NCBI GenBank assembly: GCA_944322275.1
Contig: CALUOV010000005.1
Coordinates: 1 to 56,754, forward strand
Direction: 5' to 3'
Length of the DNA stretch: 56,754 nt
From: an uncultured Bacteroides sp.
GTDB taxonomy: Bacteria; Bacteroidota; Bacteroidia; Bacteroidales; Bacteroidaceae
A model generated the notes under the pieces. That model was not told the DNA's origin. It ran no database searches and worked only from the letters and a program-made list of their open reading frames with translations. This document shows, in pieces, positions 43,462 through 52,800 of the stretch; the stretch's first letter is position 1, and every line of letters begins with the position of its first letter. A program made the translations under genes and the position numbers.

Positions 43462-44208
43462 ATGCTCCACCATCCTACGCCCAAGTTCAGCATTATCACC
43501 GTGTGCTACAACGCACAGGCCGTTATTGAGGACACCATACAGAGTGTCATTTCGCAAACTTACCACCACGTGGAGTACATCATCATAGACGGTGCCTCGA
43601 AAGACCACACCATGAACATTGTCAACCGCTATCGTGACCGCATCACCTCCATAGTGAGCGAACCGGATAAAGGCCTGTATGACGCGATGAACAAAGGAAT
43701 CAAACTGGCCACAGGCGACTACCTCTGTTTCCTCAACGCCGGAGACAGCTTTCACGAAGATGATACGTTGCAACGCATGGTGCACTCCATACGCGAACCT
43801 CAACTGCCCGATGTCCTCTATGGCGAAACAGAGTTAGTGGACCACGAAGGACATTTCCTGCGCATGCGACGTCTTTCGGCTCCCGAAACGCTCACATGGA
43901 AAAGTTTCCGCCAAGGGATGTTGGTATGTCACCAAGCATTTTTTCCCCGTCGCGACCATGTAGTGCCCTACGACCTACACTATCGTTATTCGGCAGACTT
44001 TGATTGGTGCATCCGCATCATGAAACGATCAAAGGTCCTGCACAACACCCACCTCACCCTCATCGACTATTTAGCCGAAGGACTTACCACACGCCATCAG
44101 CGCGACTCCTTAAAAGAACGTTTTCACATCATGGTGAAACATTACGGTTGGTTCAGCACTGTGACTCACCATCTTTGGTTTGTCTTGCGCTTACTGACGA
44201 AGAAGTAA
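43462..44208 (+). CDS. Glycosyltransferase family 2 protein
   Basis: The 248-residue product is a compact GT-A enzyme of the WcaA/PgaC-like kind: FSIITVCYNAQAVIEDTIQS, the donor loop IIDGASKDHT, and metal site CFLNAGDSFHED (a NAGD variant of DxD). The acceptor-side loop SADFDWCIRIM matches the family. It forms an operon with the GT4 gene. Its last 18 bases overlap the end of the convergent sirtuin gene. Confidence 0.88.
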   Translation: MLHHPTPKFSIITVCYNAQAVIEDTIQSVISQTYHHVEYIIIDGASKDHTMNIVNRYRDRITSIVSEPDKGLYDAMNKGIKLATGDYLCFLNAGDSFHEDDTLQRMVHSIREPQLPDVLYGETELVDHEGHFLRMRRLSAPETLTWKSFRQGMLVCHQAFFPRRDHVVPYDLHYRYSADFDWCIRIMKRSKVLHNTHLTLIDYLAEGLTTRHQRDSLKERFHIMVKHYGWFSTVTHHLWFVLRLLTKK

Positions 44209-44892
44209 TTCGCGTAATTCTTTCACGCCCTCCGACGCTCCTTTCTGAATGACATGAATGGAACGGGACGTATGAGCATCTACCGGCTTAGGGTCAATAA
44301 GATAGACTTCCGCTCCGCGAGGGACATAATGTAACAATCCTGCGGCCGGATAAACATTGAGTGAAGTACCGATAATGACAAAAATGTCCGCCTTCTCCGC
44401 ATAGTCAATAGCGACCTCTATCTGAGGAACAGCCTCACCAAACCAAACGATAAACGGGCGCAAAGGACTGCCATCACCCGCCTTATCGGTGGCACGAGTC
44501 TCAATGGTCTCAGGAGTCAAGGTCTTGATATAATGAGGATTGTAAGGATCACGGCTGGAACACATTTTCATCAGTTCTCCATGTAGGTGGATGACGTGAG
44601 TACTCCCTGCGCGTTCGTGCAAGTCATCGATGTTTTGCGTCACGACCGTCACATTGAAATCTTTCTCCAAAGCGGCCACTCCGCGATGCCCTTCGTTCGG
44701 CTCTACTTCCAAAAGTTGCTTACGGCGTTCGTTATAGAACTGAATGACCAACTCCGGATTGCGGGCATAACCTTCGGGCGTAGCCACCTGCTCAACCGGG
44801 TACTGATCCCACAAGCCACCCGCATCGCGGAACGTGCTGATACCACTCTCGGCACTCATGCCGGCACCGGACAAAACAACCAAGTTTTTCAT
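44191..44892 (-). CDS. Sirtuin (SIR2) NAD-dependent deacylase, zinc-less type
   Basis: The 233-residue product has the Rossmann motif VVLSGAGMSAESGISTFRDA, catalytic site TQNIDDLHERAG with HLHGE, and GTSLNVYPAA. The small domain lacks the two CxxC zinc pairs; only one Cys (MKMCSSRD) is present. The start, ATG 44892, is preceded by AAGGAGAAGT. It removes acyl groups from lysine using NAD. A CobB-like label fits, but the acyl preference is unknown. Confidence 0.93.
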   Translation of the reverse strand: MKNLVVLSGAGMSAESGISTFRDAGGLWDQYPVEQVATPEGYARNPELVIQFYNERRKQLLEVEPNEGHRGVAALEKDFNVTVVTQNIDDLHERAGSTHVIHLHGELMKMCSSRDPYNPHYIKTLTPETIETRATDKAGDGSPLRPFIVWFGEAVPQIEVAIDYAEKADIFVIIGTSLNVYPAAGLLHYVPRGAEVYLIDPKPVDAHTSRSIHVIQKGASEGVKELRELLLRQ

Positions 44893-45019
44893 AACATACT
44901 TCTCCTTATATTAATGGGCATACAAAAATAAACATTTCATCTGAATTATAAAAATCAGCTTCACAAGGCGCAGTATTTTGCTTACTTTTGCATTTAATAT
45001 ATGAAAAATAGAAAAAGAC

Positions 45020-45688
45020 ATGAAACATCTACGTTACATCTGGTTACTATTCATGTTCCTATTGCCATGGAACGGAACTCCTTTGTCGGCACAAGACAAA
45101 ATCTTTCCTACCTCCACCTTCTCTCTCCATGCCGGCACTTCGTGGTATACCGGGAATTTGTTCGGTATAACCCATCGGGCAGACACTTACCGGGATGACT
45201 TGCGCAAAGGTGTCGCGTGGGAAGCCGATTATTGGTATACCGGTTCACGCTCTTCTGAAAAGGCCGTGAAAGTAGGACCTGGCTTTATCTATCAAGGAAG
45301 CCTTTATAAAGCGACACATGAGGATGGGGCGGATAAGATAAACATGCATTACCTATCCGTACAGGTTGGCGTGTTTTTCTTTCACAAGCGTGGCATGTGG
45401 CAAGTGTCCGCCGGTCCCGGATATCAAATATATACGGACAAAAGTACAGTATACGGTAAACCACGCGATGTCTCCATGAACAAACTTGCCTTCAATCTCT
45501 CAGGTGGAGGCGAATATTTTCTCTCACGACATTGGGGGCTTTCCGCACGAATCAACTGGATTTTATCCTCTTCCAGTGCTTACTCGGTAGGCTATCACGG
45601 TGAGCATTGGCAGGTGAAGCGGCCACAAACGGGTGAAGGCTACTTCGGACAATTATCCTTATTATTCGGCGTAAATTATCATTTCTAA
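45020..45688 (+). CDS. Outer-membrane beta-barrel-like secreted protein
   Basis: The 222-residue product has a signal peptide (MKHLRYIWLLFMFLLPW, cut near PLSAQ). The rest alternates aromatic and polar residues in strands: STFSLHAGTSWYTGNLFG, VGPGFIYQGSLYKA, WQVSAGPGYQIYTD and a C-terminal LSLLFGVNYHF ending in Phe, as in small outer-membrane barrels. I do not recognise the family. It is followed by a lipoprotein gene after 35 bases. A -7-like TACTTTTG lies at 44983-44990. Confidence 0.7.
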   Translation: MKHLRYIWLLFMFLLPWNGTPLSAQDKIFPTSTFSLHAGTSWYTGNLFGITHRADTYRDDLRKGVAWEADYWYTGSRSSEKAVKVGPGFIYQGSLYKATHEDGADKINMHYLSVQVGVFFFHKRGMWQVSAGPGYQIYTDKSTVYGKPRDVSMNKLAFNLSGGGEYFLSRHWGLSARINWILSSSSAYSVGYHGEHWQVKRPQTGEGYFGQLSLLFGVNYHF

Positions 45689-45723
45689 AAAATATCTCTT
45701 ACCTTAATTATAACATTGCTATC

Positions 45724-46230
45724 ATGAAGAAGTTCATATTTCTCCTGACACTCCTTGTGGCTTGCTTTGCCTGCACAGAAGATACTTCTATTGATCCGAC
45801 CCTGATGCCGGAAGCCACCTCGGAAGGACAAAACACGTTTGGTTGCCTCATCGGCGGCTGGGTGTACACAAGCGGACGATTCGGTCTCCCGCAAGCCACG
45901 GCTTACACGGATAAATCGGGCTACAAAGTGATTATAACCGCTCCGGTAGGCCTCTTCCAGACCATCAGGCTGACACTGGTCAATCCTGTGCTCCATTCAG
46001 AATGCGGATGTACCGGTCCGGAAAGCATGGGAGACGGTAAAGCCTTTATCACACGCAATGACGGGAAGGTCATTAGTGGCACTTTTCGAGGCGGAAATGT
46101 CACGGAAGGGCGCTTTGATGTACGATTTGTAGAAGAGGACGAAGGAAGTGGAACCGTCATTGCCTTTCTTTCGCACCAATTTGCGAGAAACGATTCTCGG
46201 CGATTGGGAAAGACAAATCATCACGGGTAA
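45724..46230 (+). CDS. Small lipoprotein, probably frameshifted near its end
   Basis: The 168-residue frame has a signal ending LLVACFACTEDTS. It contains FGCLIGGWVYTSGRFG and a beta-rich domain with a CGC pair (SECGCTGP), GRFDVRFVEE. The last 18 or so residues (HQFARNDSRRLGKTNHHG) look unnatural. A +1 shifted frame from about 46169 reads FRTNLRETILGDWERQI and DGCSVKRTNSFPYKV to TAA 46304-46306, a more protein-like end. The intact gene may be 45724-46306 with a one-base error or mutation near the TTTCTTTC run at 46165-46172. Function is unknown. Confidence 0.65.
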   Translation: MKKFIFLLTLLVACFACTEDTSIDPTLMPEATSEGQNTFGCLIGGWVYTSGRFGLPQATAYTDKSGYKVIITAPVGLFQTIRLTLVNPVLHSECGCTGPESMGDGKAFITRNDGKVISGTFRGGNVTEGRFDVRFVEEDEGSGTVIAFLSHQFARNDSRRLGKTNHHG

Positions 46231-46347
46231 CAAAATGACAGTTCAAGGGAGGACTGAGGACGGTTGTAGCGTAAAACGCACAAATTCCTTCCCATACAAA
46301 GTATAATTAGGAATATGCAGTAAATACTCCTACCTAAAGATACAAAA

Positions 46348-46397
46348 AGCCAACTAATTCACAATGTTTTGTGTATGAACTAGTTGGCTACTTTTAT
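46348..46397. terminator. Bidirectional terminator
   Basis: A stem of about 14 bp with one G-T wobble: AGCCAACTAATTCA (46348-46361) with TGAACTAGTTGGCT (46376-46389). T-rich flanks occur on both strands (ACTTTTATATT after it; TTTTTGTA on the minus strand). It lies between convergent genes. Confidence 0.8.
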
Positions 46398-46433
46398 ATT
46401 ATTTAATGAATATCCCTATTTACAATTCTTCAA

Positions 46434-47345
46434 TCAGAAGAGTTTGTTAGGATATTCTCCTGCATTTACCAAAGCCTGGATACGGTCTACTACCCCTTGG
46501 CGATCTTCGGGATAAGTTACTCCAAACCATTTGCTGCTGGTGTCCAATACCTTGACAGTGGCGGTACCCTCGGTAATCAATTTGTCTACCATCAAAGGGA
46601 TAAAGAATTCGCTCTTCAAGTTTTCCATATTCTTCGGGTCACTGAGAAACGTCTTAAAATATTCACGACTGTAACCGAAGTAGTCGGGTGTGAAACCCCA
46701 GAAATTCATGCTGACGGGAGTTGTTTCCGGCGTAACGGCCCATTCTCCGTTGTCATCAATATACTTCACCTCACCATCAATGCGTTGAATCTTGGTACGT
46801 TCTACTACGGAAGTCAGCAGATGCTGCTCGTTGGTACTGCACAGACCGCGTGAAACAGTTCCGCTTTCGCTCAACGTATTACCTACACGGAAGCCCACCA
46901 TGGCATAAGTATTTTGTGCGTTTTCAGGCAAGGCGGCAAGGAATTCACCCATTACACGGAAAGATTCACGTCCGTAGAAATCATCACAGTTGATGACGGC
47001 AAAAGGTTCCTTGATGACATCTGCACCCATCAGAACCGCATGATTAGTTCCCCAAGGTTTGGTGCGGCCTTCCGGACAAGTGAATCCTTCAGGCAAATCA
47101 TTGAGGCTTTGAAATACTAGTTCACAAGGAATATGGCCTTCGTACTTAGAGATAATCTTCTCACGGAAATCTTGCTCGAAGTCTTTGCGAATGACAAATA
47201 CCAGCTTGCCGAATCCGGCGCGCAAGGCGTCATAGATAGAATAATCCATGATGGTTTCACCGTTAGGGCCCAGTCCATCCAGCTGCTTCAGACCACCGTA
47301 GCGGCTTCCCATACCAGCGGCCAATAAAAATAAAGTAGGTTTCAT
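46434..47345 (-). CDS. Sugar nucleotidyltransferase family protein
   Basis: The 303-residue product has the N-terminal signature LFLLAAGMGSRYGGLKQLDG of NTP-sugar pyrophosphorylases and VINCDDFYGRES, the metal-binding Asp pair. It lacks a C-terminal beta-helix, so it is not GlmU. Members join a sugar-1-phosphate to a nucleotide. A lone gene; the sugar is not known. A minus-strand -7-like TACATTTG (47383-47390) lies 38 bases upstream. Confidence 0.85.
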   Translation of the reverse strand: MKPTLFLLAAGMGSRYGGLKQLDGLGPNGETIMDYSIYDALRAGFGKLVFVIRKDFEQDFREKIISKYEGHIPCELVFQSLNDLPEGFTCPEGRTKPWGTNHAVLMGADVIKEPFAVINCDDFYGRESFRVMGEFLAALPENAQNTYAMVGFRVGNTLSESGTVSRGLCSTNEQHLLTSVVERTKIQRIDGEVKYIDDNGEWAVTPETTPVSMNFWGFTPDYFGYSREYFKTFLSDPKNMENLKSEFFIPLMVDKLITEGTATVKVLDTSSKWFGVTYPEDRQGVVDRIQALVNAGEYPNKLF

Positions 47346-47445
47346 GATAATTATTATTTTAAGTTGCTTGTTTAAAACTCTACAAATGTAAGAATAAGTT
47401 TTCAGAAAAAAGACTAAAATATAGATTTAATGCAGAATCATTCAC

Positions 47446-49815
47446 TTAGAACGGGTAACCGATAGCGAAATTCAGTGTCAGCCCATCGCCGAAGCGAGGT
47501 ATATTATAATAACCACCCCCTTGACCGAGCCGTGAAGGGTCATGTAGAGCTATACCCAGGTCGAGTCGGAAAACCAACAGTTGAAGATCGTAACGCAAGC
47601 CGGCACCCGTGCCTAATGCTATTTGCCGAGGAAAGTCGCGCAGACGAAATGCACCATTTGGACGACCTTCGTCAGTTCGCATCAACCACACATTACCCGC
47701 ATCGAGAAACAAAGCACCATGTAAGCTGCCAAGGATAGGAAATCGCCACTCTGCATTAGCCTCAAAACGAATATCACCCACGTGATTAAGATAACCATAG
47801 CCTGCAGTCTCTTCTTTCGTAGGAGAATAACCTCCCGGACCGATACTACGTGCGGAGAAAGCACGGATACTATTAGCGCCTCCTACATAAAACTGTTCGG
47901 TATAGGGAGCTGATTGAACGTTACCATAGGCCCAAACTATACCCGCTGCCACACGTGTGGCTAACAAGCTACGCCGTCCTAAACGCAAGTGATGCCGAAA
48001 CTCGGTATTAAACTTAACGAACTGGGCAAAAGGTACACCCAGCAGTTGTTTTTCCCGCTGTTTGAGATTTTGCCCTAAGGCACCGTAGAGCAAAGAGGTA
48101 ACATTGCCAGCCGAAGTGAGTGTGGTCTGCCACCATCGAGATGAACGGCGGCGGTCTTGTAGAGAGGTGTCATCATAAGTATAGGTGTATTCCATAGCGG
48201 GAATGAACTGGTCGCGCAAGCTGGCATACAAGGCCGGATTGGCAGCTTGTAAAGCTTGGAACTCAGCTGTAGGATGCCGCAGGACGTTGAAAGTCAGCCG
48301 TAGAGGGGTCAAACTATGCCGATGTGTTGGCTGGGGCTGAAATTCATAAGTGGCACGGCCTCCGAAGGCCAGCAGCTTGTAATAACGTGCACGATCCTGC
48401 TGCAGAGCATAAAGGCTAAAGGTGGTGGTAGCAGGGAAATCATATTCGTGATCACCCAAACGAGGAAACATGATACGGGGAAATACCAGCGATGTAGATA
48501 CTCCATATTCATAACTATTCATAGACGAAGCCGCACCACCGCCCGTCTGCCACTCATAAGCACCGGTAAGCTCTACTTCCCAACGCTCGCCACCACCGAA
48601 AACGTTGAGTCGCGAGAGAGTAAACGCTGCTCCGGGCCCTACTTGGTTATTGCTTTTCAGCTTCAGGTTGAAGTCCAGTTCAGCATCGTAACGTAAGGCA
48701 GGTGTCAAGCGGATGTCCACGTCCAATGTATTACACTGGGCAGACGTATCATGCGGAGTAAAACTGATGTCCGTAGTACGAAAGATGCCAGTCTGTGCCA
48801 AACGCTCCTGTACGCGCTGTTGTCGATGAAGACTATAGAGGTCATGAATACGGCTTAGTGATTTTTGTTCGGCAGCACTATCCGATTGAGGACGTTTGAA
48901 ACGGAAACTGCTGTAATCTGTCCAACGATAAAGCATCGAGGGACGGACATAAGGGCGTGAACCATGGTAGTAAATGCGTATACCTTGGTAAAGCAGGCTG
49001 TCAGTAGGTACTTGTCCGTTTCGTCCATAAAGGTAGATAGACTTACGGCCCAGGTGGAAAGGCTGCTCGGCCACGGCCGACATTCCAGTTATGGGTGTCA
49101 GACGCAGGCTGATGTAAGGGCCAGGGGTACGAGCGGTATCCGCTTGATATACCAGGTAGTCAGGGCGAAAATAATAAAGCCCCGTATTACGTAACAGATT
49201 ACTGACACGGGTACGTTCGGCATCCAAATCGGGCACGTTAAATTGTCGGCCCGGTCGAAGCTGTGAACGTCTCCGCGTGGCTTTTAGAATACGGTCAGTA
49301 CGCGGACTGAAACCGACATATTCTACTGTATCAATAAAGACTGGAGTCCCCATTCTGACAGTATATTGCAGGCGCGCTTTCAGCGAATCACGCGGATGAA
49401 TAAATGTATCGCACGACACAGCCCCATTGAAATAACCGTAATCGTGCAGTAAATTGGTAGCAGCACGCATACGAATGTCGGGCGCTACTGCGGACAATAG
49501 CACAGGCTTGGCGCCAAAACGTCGGAAAATCCATCGCCCAAGCCCTTTCTCGTACTTGGAAAAGCCGTTATAAACCCACAGTCCCAAAGGGAAAGGAATA
49601 CGCCAGCGCGAACTACCCAGCAAAGCGTTGTTGGGCGCGGTAGCCAAGGAGGCTTTTACTTCTTCCAAGGCTGTTTGCCCTACGATGGTTACGCTATCCT
49701 GTTCTATTACAATCGGTTTCTGCCCGATGTAAAGCACTTCGCCCGAAGGCAAATGCTTGGTGGTAGAGCAGGCGGCAAAGCAACATAACAGGCCGAAAAT
49801 AATCAGTCTTCTCAT
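47446..49815 (-). CDS. tamL: TamL: BamA/TamA-like outer membrane lipoprotein
   Basis: The 789-residue product has a lipoprotein signal (LLCCFAACSTTKHLPSGEVL), unlike TamA itself but as in the Bacteroidetes TamL. POTRA-like domains fill about residues 30-370, and a 16-strand Omp85 barrel follows with the conserved strand-16/loop L6 blocks SIRAFSARSIGPGGYS and ending GLTLNFAIGYPF. It acts in the outer membrane with TamB, probably in lipid transport or protein assembly. Its ATG overlaps the TamB stop (ATGA). Confidence 0.9.
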   Translation of the reverse strand: MRRLIIFGLLCCFAACSTTKHLPSGEVLYIGQKPIVIEQDSVTIVGQTALEEVKASLATAPNNALLGSSRWRIPFPLGLWVYNGFSKYEKGLGRWIFRRFGAKPVLLSAVAPDIRMRAATNLLHDYGYFNGAVSCDTFIHPRDSLKARLQYTVRMGTPVFIDTVEYVGFSPRTDRILKATRRRSQLRPGRQFNVPDLDAERTRVSNLLRNTGLYYFRPDYLVYQADTARTPGPYISLRLTPITGMSAVAEQPFHLGRKSIYLYGRNGQVPTDSLLYQGIRIYYHGSRPYVRPSMLYRWTDYSSFRFKRPQSDSAAEQKSLSRIHDLYSLHRQQRVQERLAQTGIFRTTDISFTPHDTSAQCNTLDVDIRLTPALRYDAELDFNLKLKSNNQVGPGAAFTLSRLNVFGGGERWEVELTGAYEWQTGGGAASSMNSYEYGVSTSLVFPRIMFPRLGDHEYDFPATTTFSLYALQQDRARYYKLLAFGGRATYEFQPQPTHRHSLTPLRLTFNVLRHPTAEFQALQAANPALYASLRDQFIPAMEYTYTYDDTSLQDRRRSSRWWQTTLTSAGNVTSLLYGALGQNLKQREKQLLGVPFAQFVKFNTEFRHHLRLGRRSLLATRVAAGIVWAYGNVQSAPYTEQFYVGGANSIRAFSARSIGPGGYSPTKEETAGYGYLNHVGDIRFEANAEWRFPILGSLHGALFLDAGNVWLMRTDEGRPNGAFRLRDFPRQIALGTGAGLRYDLQLLVFRLDLGIALHDPSRLGQGGGYYNIPRFGDGLTLNFAIGYPF

Positions 49816-52800
49816 TTTAAAATCTCCTCCTCTTCTTTTTTCTTTCTGAAGATAAACAGCTCGCTCAGACGGTCCACTTTGCGACGAAGGACAAGACCAA
49901 TACCCGTTTCGGTAATTTCACCATCTAGCACACTTTCATAATTCTTATTATAGAATACACGGATATATCTGGTACCTGATGCATCCAACCTATACTCCAA
50001 TGAAATGTTGTCAATGAAAGACTCCACACTGTTGGTAGCTCCGGCTCCGGTTGAGACTTTACCTCCAATCACAATTTGTACCCGGTCATTAAAAAAACGT
50101 TGGGCGTAGCGGAAACTGTAATCTGTCTGCTCCTCGCCCGTCTCTGCCGAGGTGCGATCTTCCACTCCTACACTGATACTAGCTCCTTTCACCTGCCCAG
50201 CCAATGAGTTGATTTGGCTTTGCAATACAGTATTCAGTGCAGCTCCCATATTCAGTCCTCCTCCTTTGACCCCGCTGTTTAGATAGACACCTGTGGCCAA
50301 CATGGCGATGGCCTGTTTACCTCGTTCATCAGCCCCCATGGTAATCAGTTCGTTCTGCACGGTAGCATCGTGAGGGGCAGCGATGTCAAATTGCAGCTGG
50401 GGTGAAGAAAGTCCTCCTTTGATGCTGATGGACACATCAAAATCCACCATGCGTGTAGCCCCGTTGTCACCATCGGCTACTGATGCACGTGTCTGCTCTA
50501 TAGCCGTTAAATCCAACGTGGGATTCATAACATCTCCTTTCCAATCCACATAGCTTCCACGGCTGATATGAAACTCTTTCAGCGGAATAACTGGTAGCGA
50601 GTATTTCAGTAGGCCATCAGACAATGTATAACGTCCTGTCAGGCTCATATCCCCTTGTGGCGTATAACGCAAGGAAAGGTCACCTCCACCTTCCAGTTCA
50701 ATATACTTACTGCGGTCGGGACTGAGATCGGCTCGCAGGCGCACTGCATCATCAATGCGTACAGCCATCAGCAGGTCAATACCTCCGGGAGACTGTGTGA
50801 GCCTCCGTACGGACGCTCCAGAGACAGTATCAGCAAAAGATACAAAAGTGACCAATCCGCTCAAACGGTCGTCTACAGTCAAGGGCGAATCCGTTAACAC
50901 ATAAGTGAGGTTTGTGCTGCCCAACAAATGCATGCTACCACGTACTGACAGTGCATCGATAGGACCTTTCACCGTTGCATTCAGGTTGGTTATTACCTTA
51001 CCGTATACCAAACTGCCGCGGGTACGCTTGGCATCTAGCAACGTATAAGCGTCAGCGTGTAAGCGGAGGTCGGCCAAGGGACCTTGCGGTGCGGCCAGGT
51101 TCACTTCACCGTCTATGGTAAACGGATTGGTTCCTGTGGTGTAGATGGAAAAAGCGTCCAACTTCAACCGACCATCTTCCAAGCGAATGGGGCGATTTGA
51201 CAAATCGTAACGTGCTCCTAATGCGCTTATGTACACCGATGTGCTGTCCAACGTCAGGCTTCCGGCCGTCAAAGGTTTTTCGGCTGTGCCCATCAGGTGG
51301 AATTCACCGTTAACTTGGCCTGCCAGCCGTGCCATACCGTCCGGTATAAAAGCGTTCGCCACTTGTAAGGGTAACCGCTGAATGGTCGCACGAAGGTTCA
51401 TTGGCGTTTCCCCTTCCCGAATCTCGGTGTCCAAAATTCCTTTTAGGTTGACCACCTCCATACTGTCCAATGTCAGAGCAGCGTTCAAATAATGCTTCCC
51501 ACCTTCACGGGGCAACCAAGACACGTTTGCCCCAATGTCTCCCACAGTCTGTTTTTCGTAAGTCAATTCTTTTATGTCGGATCGACCCGTCACTTGAAGA
51601 GCCTCCCTAGTCTGCAGATAGTGTCCTTCCACCGAGAGCAGTCCTTTCAGTTGCGGCAAGTAAGGCATTATTCGGCTCAGTTCGCTCAATCGGAAGCGCG
51701 TCAGTGCTATCTGTATGTTCTGCAATGAAGCCGTGTCTGCCAGATCGGACATCATACGCAGACCAATACCGTCATCACTACGCATGTCCACGCTTGCATA
51801 CACATGTCCGTCGCGGTGTAAATACACCCAATTGGCTCTGTTAGCGAAATTGAAACGGCGGTAAGCGATGATGGGCTGTTCCGGAAGCAGGTTCAACAAT
51901 AGTCCGTTACCCCGTCCGTAGCCTTCGATCAGCGGGCGGGCATTTACACCCAACAGAATACCGATATTCCCTTCTCCGTCTACGTACTTTAAGGTTAGTT
52001 CTGCATCCTGGCTCCGCATTTCACCCGTCAAGGTTGCACGACATACAAATCTAGGATTCTCCGGTCCGTTGACTATACCTCCTTGCAGACGCATCCGAGC
52101 GGAATCTTGATGAATGGCAAAAAAGAGTGTATCTAGCCGCAACGAATCGGTCCACAATCCTAAGAGATTTGTCCGTCCGTTGATACCTCGTCCCGGTGTA
52201 AGACTGAAGTCCAACTTAAACTGATCGAAGCAGATTCCATTTCGTCGGAGACGATTGCTCAACGGATTTTTGGGTCCAGCCTGCATGTATAGTCCTGCCG
52301 AAGGCAAGGCCCGTCTCAATGCAGCGTGATTCAATGCCCGATCCTCCAGTTGGTCCGTCAGGATTTCCGTCAATCGAATGCTCCGTTTTAACAGACGGTC
52401 AACAGTTTCACGAGCATGGAAATCCATCCGCAGATCACCCGCTCTCAATGTCAATCCGATGGAATCACCCGCTTGTGCTGTCAGTCCGACATTCCGTAGC
52501 GACTCAGCCCCCCATCGTAAAGCATCCAACTGTAATTGAGCCCGCAGTCGGGTTTGGGGAGAAGAGAAGTCCGTCCCCAGTCCCCGTGCCTCAGCCCGTA
52601 GTGTCAGATGGCGCAGGCTATCGCTTGGCAAGAAGTGATGCAAATCCAGCGAGTCAACGGTAAGTTTCGCTTCGTATGCTTCTGTAATGAAATGGTATTG
52701 TGCGTCCGCCTCCAGTTTTCCCGAGTTTTCTTCCATTTTTATTCGGGCAGATAACACTTCCCCTTGTAGTCCCAAATCCGCTTCCAGAAGCATACTGTCT

